Assembly: GCA_037074765.1 (NCBI GenBank)
Contig: JBAMDO010000349.1
Location: 1 to 35,282, forward strand
Reading direction: 5' to 3'
DNA: 35,282 nt
Origin: Mansonella perstans
Taxonomy: Eukaryota > Nematoda > Chromadorea > Rhabditida > Onchocercidae
Made by a program: the position numbers and the translations under genes. The notes under the pieces were generated by a model, which worked only from the letters and a program-made list of their open reading frames with translations, had not been told where the DNA came from and did not search any database. Shown one piece after another: positions 31,326-35,282 of this stretch (within the stretch, counting starts at the first letter, position 1; each line of letters opens with the position of its first letter).

Positions 31326-33039
31326 ATTATGTTATCAATAGCAGTAGAAGTGTTAACAAGTAATAGAAAAAGCTTGAAGAATGCTCATTTTTTAATTCAG
31401 TAGATACGGTAATGCTTTCCTTTTGAGATCACATTTGAATTGCATGATCATTTAAATTTTTTAAATTTTAAAAATTATAAAAAAAATGTATAGTAGCAAA
31501 AAATTATTGTAATTTGTTCTGAAAAAATTACGACAAAAAAAAAAGAGAAAAAATTTTGGAAATTATACAAAAAAACGTTTCGAATTCAAATTATTTTAAA
31601 TTATCATTTATCAGTTTAAACTTACATTTAGAAAATTTACTCATAAATGATAATAATTATGTTTCTTCTGTGATTACATCAAAAATATTTGGAACAACTG
31701 CAGAAATAATGAAATGAATTGATTAATTGCAATAGACTTTCCAATTTTTTCGAATTATTCCAAGTACACTGCATCAAATAATGATAGAATTTCTATTTGA
31801 TTACTTATTGATTTCGAATTACTCCAAGGATCTGCATGATATAAGCATTTTCATCAAAGGAATTTGATAACATTTTACATGAAAAATTTAATTTTTCACT
31901 CAAGAGAAAGTTTGAAATAGTTAAATTAAAAAAAAAAAAAGAATCAAATGATTATTCTGCAGCAAAATGAAAAGATTTAAGAAATAGATGTAAAAAAAAA
32001 AAAAAAAAAAAAAGCTCTTCTGAAATATGCTTAACAAACATGCTGCTGTCCTTGTAGAATTATTTCAAGGGTAGTTTTCCGAAAAGCATTCGAAATTACT
32101 GGAAGAAAAAGATTTGAAATTTGCTGTTTCAAAAAAATTATATCAAAATTTCGGTGTAAAAATAATTGAAATTCCAAAATTTGCTTTTGTTTAATATTTT
32201 ACCGGAATTATTTGAGAAAAAAAAAGAAAAGATGAGACACGATTGCATGACAGCACTGCTTGCATATGTGTGACATTCTGCCATCTCTGTTATTAATTTT
32301 AATTTTTGCTTTAGCTCAGCTGCTTTAATTAGTTTTTATTTCTTTAAATTTTAGCAAATATAAATTAAAAAAAGTGAAAAATTGCTTAAAATAAACTTTT
32401 GGAAAAATAGTAACTGCTTCAAAATATTTTCCTTAACAATTTAAGAAGTTTTTTTCTTTTTTCTCTTGAAAAAACACAAAAAAGAATGAAACGAAAAAAT
32501 TGCAGATTTCAAATTTCCTAAAATTTGTTAAAAAATGGTTTGTTAATAGCAATTAACAAAAAAAAAAATTTAATGGAAAAAGTTTTTTAAAGAATTTAAA
32601 AATAAACCATTTCAGGAATGCCTTTTTCTTTTATTTATTAATTTTTTTTTAATACCCTTGAATATTTAATAGAAAATTTTTCTTTCGAGTTTTTTCTTTC
32701 GAATTTATTTTTTCTTCGAACTTTTCAACATTTAGAAATGTTTCCTTCTTTTTTATGAATCAATGATGGAAATGATTTGTGCAATGTAGAATGAATATTG
32801 CAACAATTTGTAAACACTGAATGCGAATCATGGATGTTACTATACATACCTTTCTGGATACTACTATAGCTTATCCCATTAAGTTCGTTTTTTATGCTTT
32901 TAGGAATTTTCACTTGTTATAGTAATATAATATTATATTTTAGGCTAAGTAAACAATTCCACTTTTTTTCGAAATAAAAAGATAAGCAAATTTTTTTAGG
33001 GCGAAAAAAAAGCATTTAAAAAAAAAAAAAACAGGCGAA

Positions 33040-33300
33040 ACAACTGAGTTTTTCCGGTAAAAATATTTTGCACTTTAGGGCAAAAATATTTCAATTTGAA
33101 TAAAAACATGCTAATTTGTGGTTTAAATTGAGATATTTCATTTTAGGCAAAACATACAAATCTTGGGCAAAAATATGCAAATTTTGGAAGAAAATATGCT
33201 CAATTTAAGCAAAAGTATACCATTTTAAAGTGAAATATGTGAATTTTTAGTGAAGTTTATTCTATTTTTGGACAAAATTATGCCAGTTTGGACCGAAAAA
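33040..33300. repeat. Degenerate about 30-bp tandem repeat
   Basis: Around eight diverged units of the type GGCAAAAATATGCAAATTTT, visible as GGGCAAAAATATTTCAATTT, GGGCAAAAATATGCAAATTT, GGAAGAAAATATGCTCAATT and similar. No coding potential. Confidence 0.7.
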
Positions 33301-34910
33301 TACCACACACATTGATTTAACCCGATAATTAACAACAATAGTAATAACACACGTGGTAAAATAATTAATTTGATATCTAAAAAAAAATGAGAAATCAATT
33401 TGTTTAATTTTTTGAAATATTTCAATATTTAAGCCAGTTTTAGCCAATAAATCATTTTTAAGTATCAAAGTAATTAAATATTTCGCTGAAATTGGGTATT
33501 TTTTATTTTTTCAAATTTTTTAAAAAAATAAAATGAATAATGACTTTTTATCACGCAATTTCTTTTTCTTCCATGAAATGCTTTACATTTCATTCCAAAT
33601 TACTACCTTACTAAATAAATAATTAATTAAGCGATGAAATGATTAAATTTGAAAGAACTTGAATAAACGAGTTAATTAATTAATTGTTGAAAAAAAGGAA
33701 CAAACAACAAAATATCAAACAAAAAAGATTCATCATTAATAAAATGAAAAAAATTTTATTGAATATATTCAATAATGATAAAAATAAATTTTGTTGAAAA
33801 GATTGTTTTTTACATAATTTTAATAATTTAAATATGACTAAAATATATGAAAAAAGATAATTTTTTTCAGTTTAATTAAAATTACTATTAATTGTATGGA
33901 TGAAAGAAAAGAGAGAGGAAAAAAATTATTACACACATTAAAAGTTTAATTAGTGTGTAAAGCGGCAATTTACCGTTTCATTGTCAAATTTTCACCGTTT
34001 TTTCTTTCCGTATTTTTCTCTTTTTTTTACATTCTTTAAAAAGCATTTAGTTACACGTAAATTATATTAATTTCATATTTTAGAAAGCGACAAAAAAAAT
34101 TTTTTTGAGGACATTTTCTCTCCTTTTTCCACTTTTATAGGTACACTACTTCAAACACTAATCAATTTTGTAAAAAAAAAAAAAGAAAAAAATTCATAAT
34201 GTTTTAAATTTGCTTTCTTTAAAATTCATGTAAAAATTTTTTTTCCACAGTTTTTTCTTATTCACAACAAAAAAGGAAAACAAAATAAACGCACAAAACG
34301 CACATACACACAGACACACACATTATATGTAATAATTTTGCACCAATAGGAATTTTCCAGCGAACAATTTTTAAATTGTGTGTTGAAAAAAAAGGAAAAA
34401 AAGTTTGCTACGAAATGAAATTTATTTTTGGATCGATAAATTTTTTTACCTTGAAATTTATATTGGAGTAGTTTAATTGATTTTTTTTTTCTTTCTTATA
34501 TTCTTTCCTTTTATTCAATTTGAATCTTTCATATTTTATTAGGCAAGGAATAAAATGAATGATATTTTAGCTTTCAAATGCTTTTTGCCTTTCTTCTAAA
34601 ATATAAATTTCTAAAAATTAAAAATTCATTTCAAATAAAATTATTTGGGTTTTGATTAAAAATTTTTTTTTCTGAAATATATTTTATAGCTTTTGTTATT
34701 GAATAAATTTTCTTTAATGAAATAAATAAATTTGAGTTGATAATTCTTATAGATTTTAGGAAATTTTGAACTTTTCCTAAAAATTTAGGATTTTTTTTTT
34801 GATTTTTTCTGAAAATTTGGAAATGTTGTAAATATCTAATTTAAATTTAAATTTAAACTTATCATTTATCTAAAATTTTATTTCCAAAGTAAATAATCAA
34901 CAACAAACAG

Positions 34911-34991
34911 ATGCTGGGAGTGGATCGAGGAGACAGAAATTGGAACGAGTGAAAATATTAGCCGTATTTTTGCAAACTTCTTTGAACAACG
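34911..34991 (+). CDS. Possible exon of a second gene, plus strand
   Basis: A patch near 45% G+C in very AT-rich surroundings. In the frame compatible with the next segment it reads AGSGSRRQKLERVKILAVFL followed by QTSLNN and ends with a spare G before GTAGAA. Another frame (CWEWIEETEIGTSENISRIF) is also open and looks at least as protein-like, but it would hit a stop after the next splice. The acceptor (ACAAACAG at 34910) lacks a pyrimidine tract, so the start is uncertain. Family unknown. Confidence 0.25.
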
Positions 34992-35066
34992 GTAGAATTG
35001 AAAACGAATAATAATTTGATGGCTATATATTTTAGCTTTTTTTTAAACCAGAAAATTTTTTTACAG

Positions 35067-35131
35067 TGATTGGATCACACACAATTAGTAGCAAAAATGA
35101 ATTTTGGTATACGTGCGACAAAATTAATCCG
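35067..35131 (+). CDS. Possible internal exon of a second gene, plus strand
   Basis: It is bounded by acceptor TTTTTTTACAG and donor CCG|GTAAAG. Only one phase is open: one base carried in, then TG, giving IGSHTISSKNEFWYTCDKIN and a final Pro, phase 0 out. The required single carried base matches the spare G of the segment ending at 34991, so the two would join as GTG (Val). At 65 nt it is short and unrecognised. It may be an exon of a neighbouring gene continuing past the right edge. Confidence 0.35.
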
Positions 35132-35282
35132 GTAAAGAATTTTTCGTTAATCCGGTTAAAAAAGCGTTCTGCAAAAAAAAATATTTTAAAGTATTTATCA
35201 AAGATTATTTTTTTTTTTAAATTATTTTTTGTCTTAAAAAAAAATAATAATAATTAATTTTTGTTTTACCGCGAATGCTCGA

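Larger units (their letters stand above)
28053..34910. other. Upstream region of first exon a; no supported gene
   Basis: The first few hundred bases are the presumptive promoter/leader of first exon a; nothing distinctive is seen. Further right are AGT/AAC trinucleotide-rich stretches (28815-28863, 29155-29215), a (TC)n at 29840-29872, a moderately mixed-sequence patch 30000-30810 with open frames on both strands but no consistent splicing, the repeat blocks at 30790-31330 and 33040-33300, and CA at 34290-34323. Confidence 0.5.

Noticed and set aside
32230..32310. Minus-strand frame MAECHTYASSAVMQSC
   Set aside because: No donor leaving the right phase for exon 2, and the frame runs into poly-Phe and a stop.
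1..35282. tRNA and rRNA genes
   Set aside because: I looked for GGTTCGANNCC-type B boxes and for GC-rich structured blocks and saw none.

Overview
This window is eukaryotic, extremely AT-rich (roughly three quarters A+T by eye) and dominated by introns and simple repeats. I recognise one gene. It lies on the minus strand and is the 5' (N-terminal) part of a SynGAP/DAB2IP-type Ras GTPase-activating protein, most likely the orthologue of nematode gap-2. The key evidence is a chain of small exons whose splice phases agree and whose joined translation follows the N-terminal region of SynGAP and DAB2IP: a basic 'FFSR..RSS..RTKS' block (10429-10523), the 'RPSRSHESLL' block (5588-5778), and the end of a split PH domain, 'CRNSHERNKWIE' (5021-5186). 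The rest of the PH domain and the C2 and RasGAP domains are not in the window, so they must lie beyond its left end behind an intron of more than 5 kb. A nematode is favoured because several acceptors read ATTTCAG and because nematode gap-2 is, as I recall, known for many alternative 5' ends. An AT-rich arthropod (where the homologue is raskol) cannot be excluded.

The most interesting structure is a set of alternative first exons. Three ATG-containing exons (27860-28052, 20303-20375, 17852-17993) each end with one spare G, which is exactly what the common exon at 16758-16882 needs. A fourth (13711-13764) ends in phase 0 and fits the 13241-13294 exon. A fifth (5907-6121) ends in phase 2 and fits the 5588-5778 exon directly. 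The five starts would make proteins that differ only at the N-terminus: one with a hydrophobic, cysteine-spaced leader, one Ser/Tyr/His-rich, and others that drop one or more shared exons. A sixth candidate lies at 16131-16331.

Layout, left to right: 1-5020 is intron or unassigned sequence with a fold-back element, a CA repeat inside a larger duplication, a 22-bp minisatellite and an 88-bp triplication. 5021-6121 holds exons 6 and 5 and first exon d. 6122-10428 is intron with a less AT-rich island at 6330-6770. Exons 4, 3, first exon c, exon 2 and first exons b, e and a then follow between 10429 and 28052, separated by introns carrying tandem repeats, a MITE-like inverted repeat (16460-16620) and a few unexplained coding-like patches. 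28053-34900 holds no gene I can support, only repeats. At the far right, 34911-35131, one or two plus-strand exon-like segments suggest that a second, convergently or divergently placed gene begins or passes there. I saw no tRNA, rRNA, CRISPR or intact transposon.
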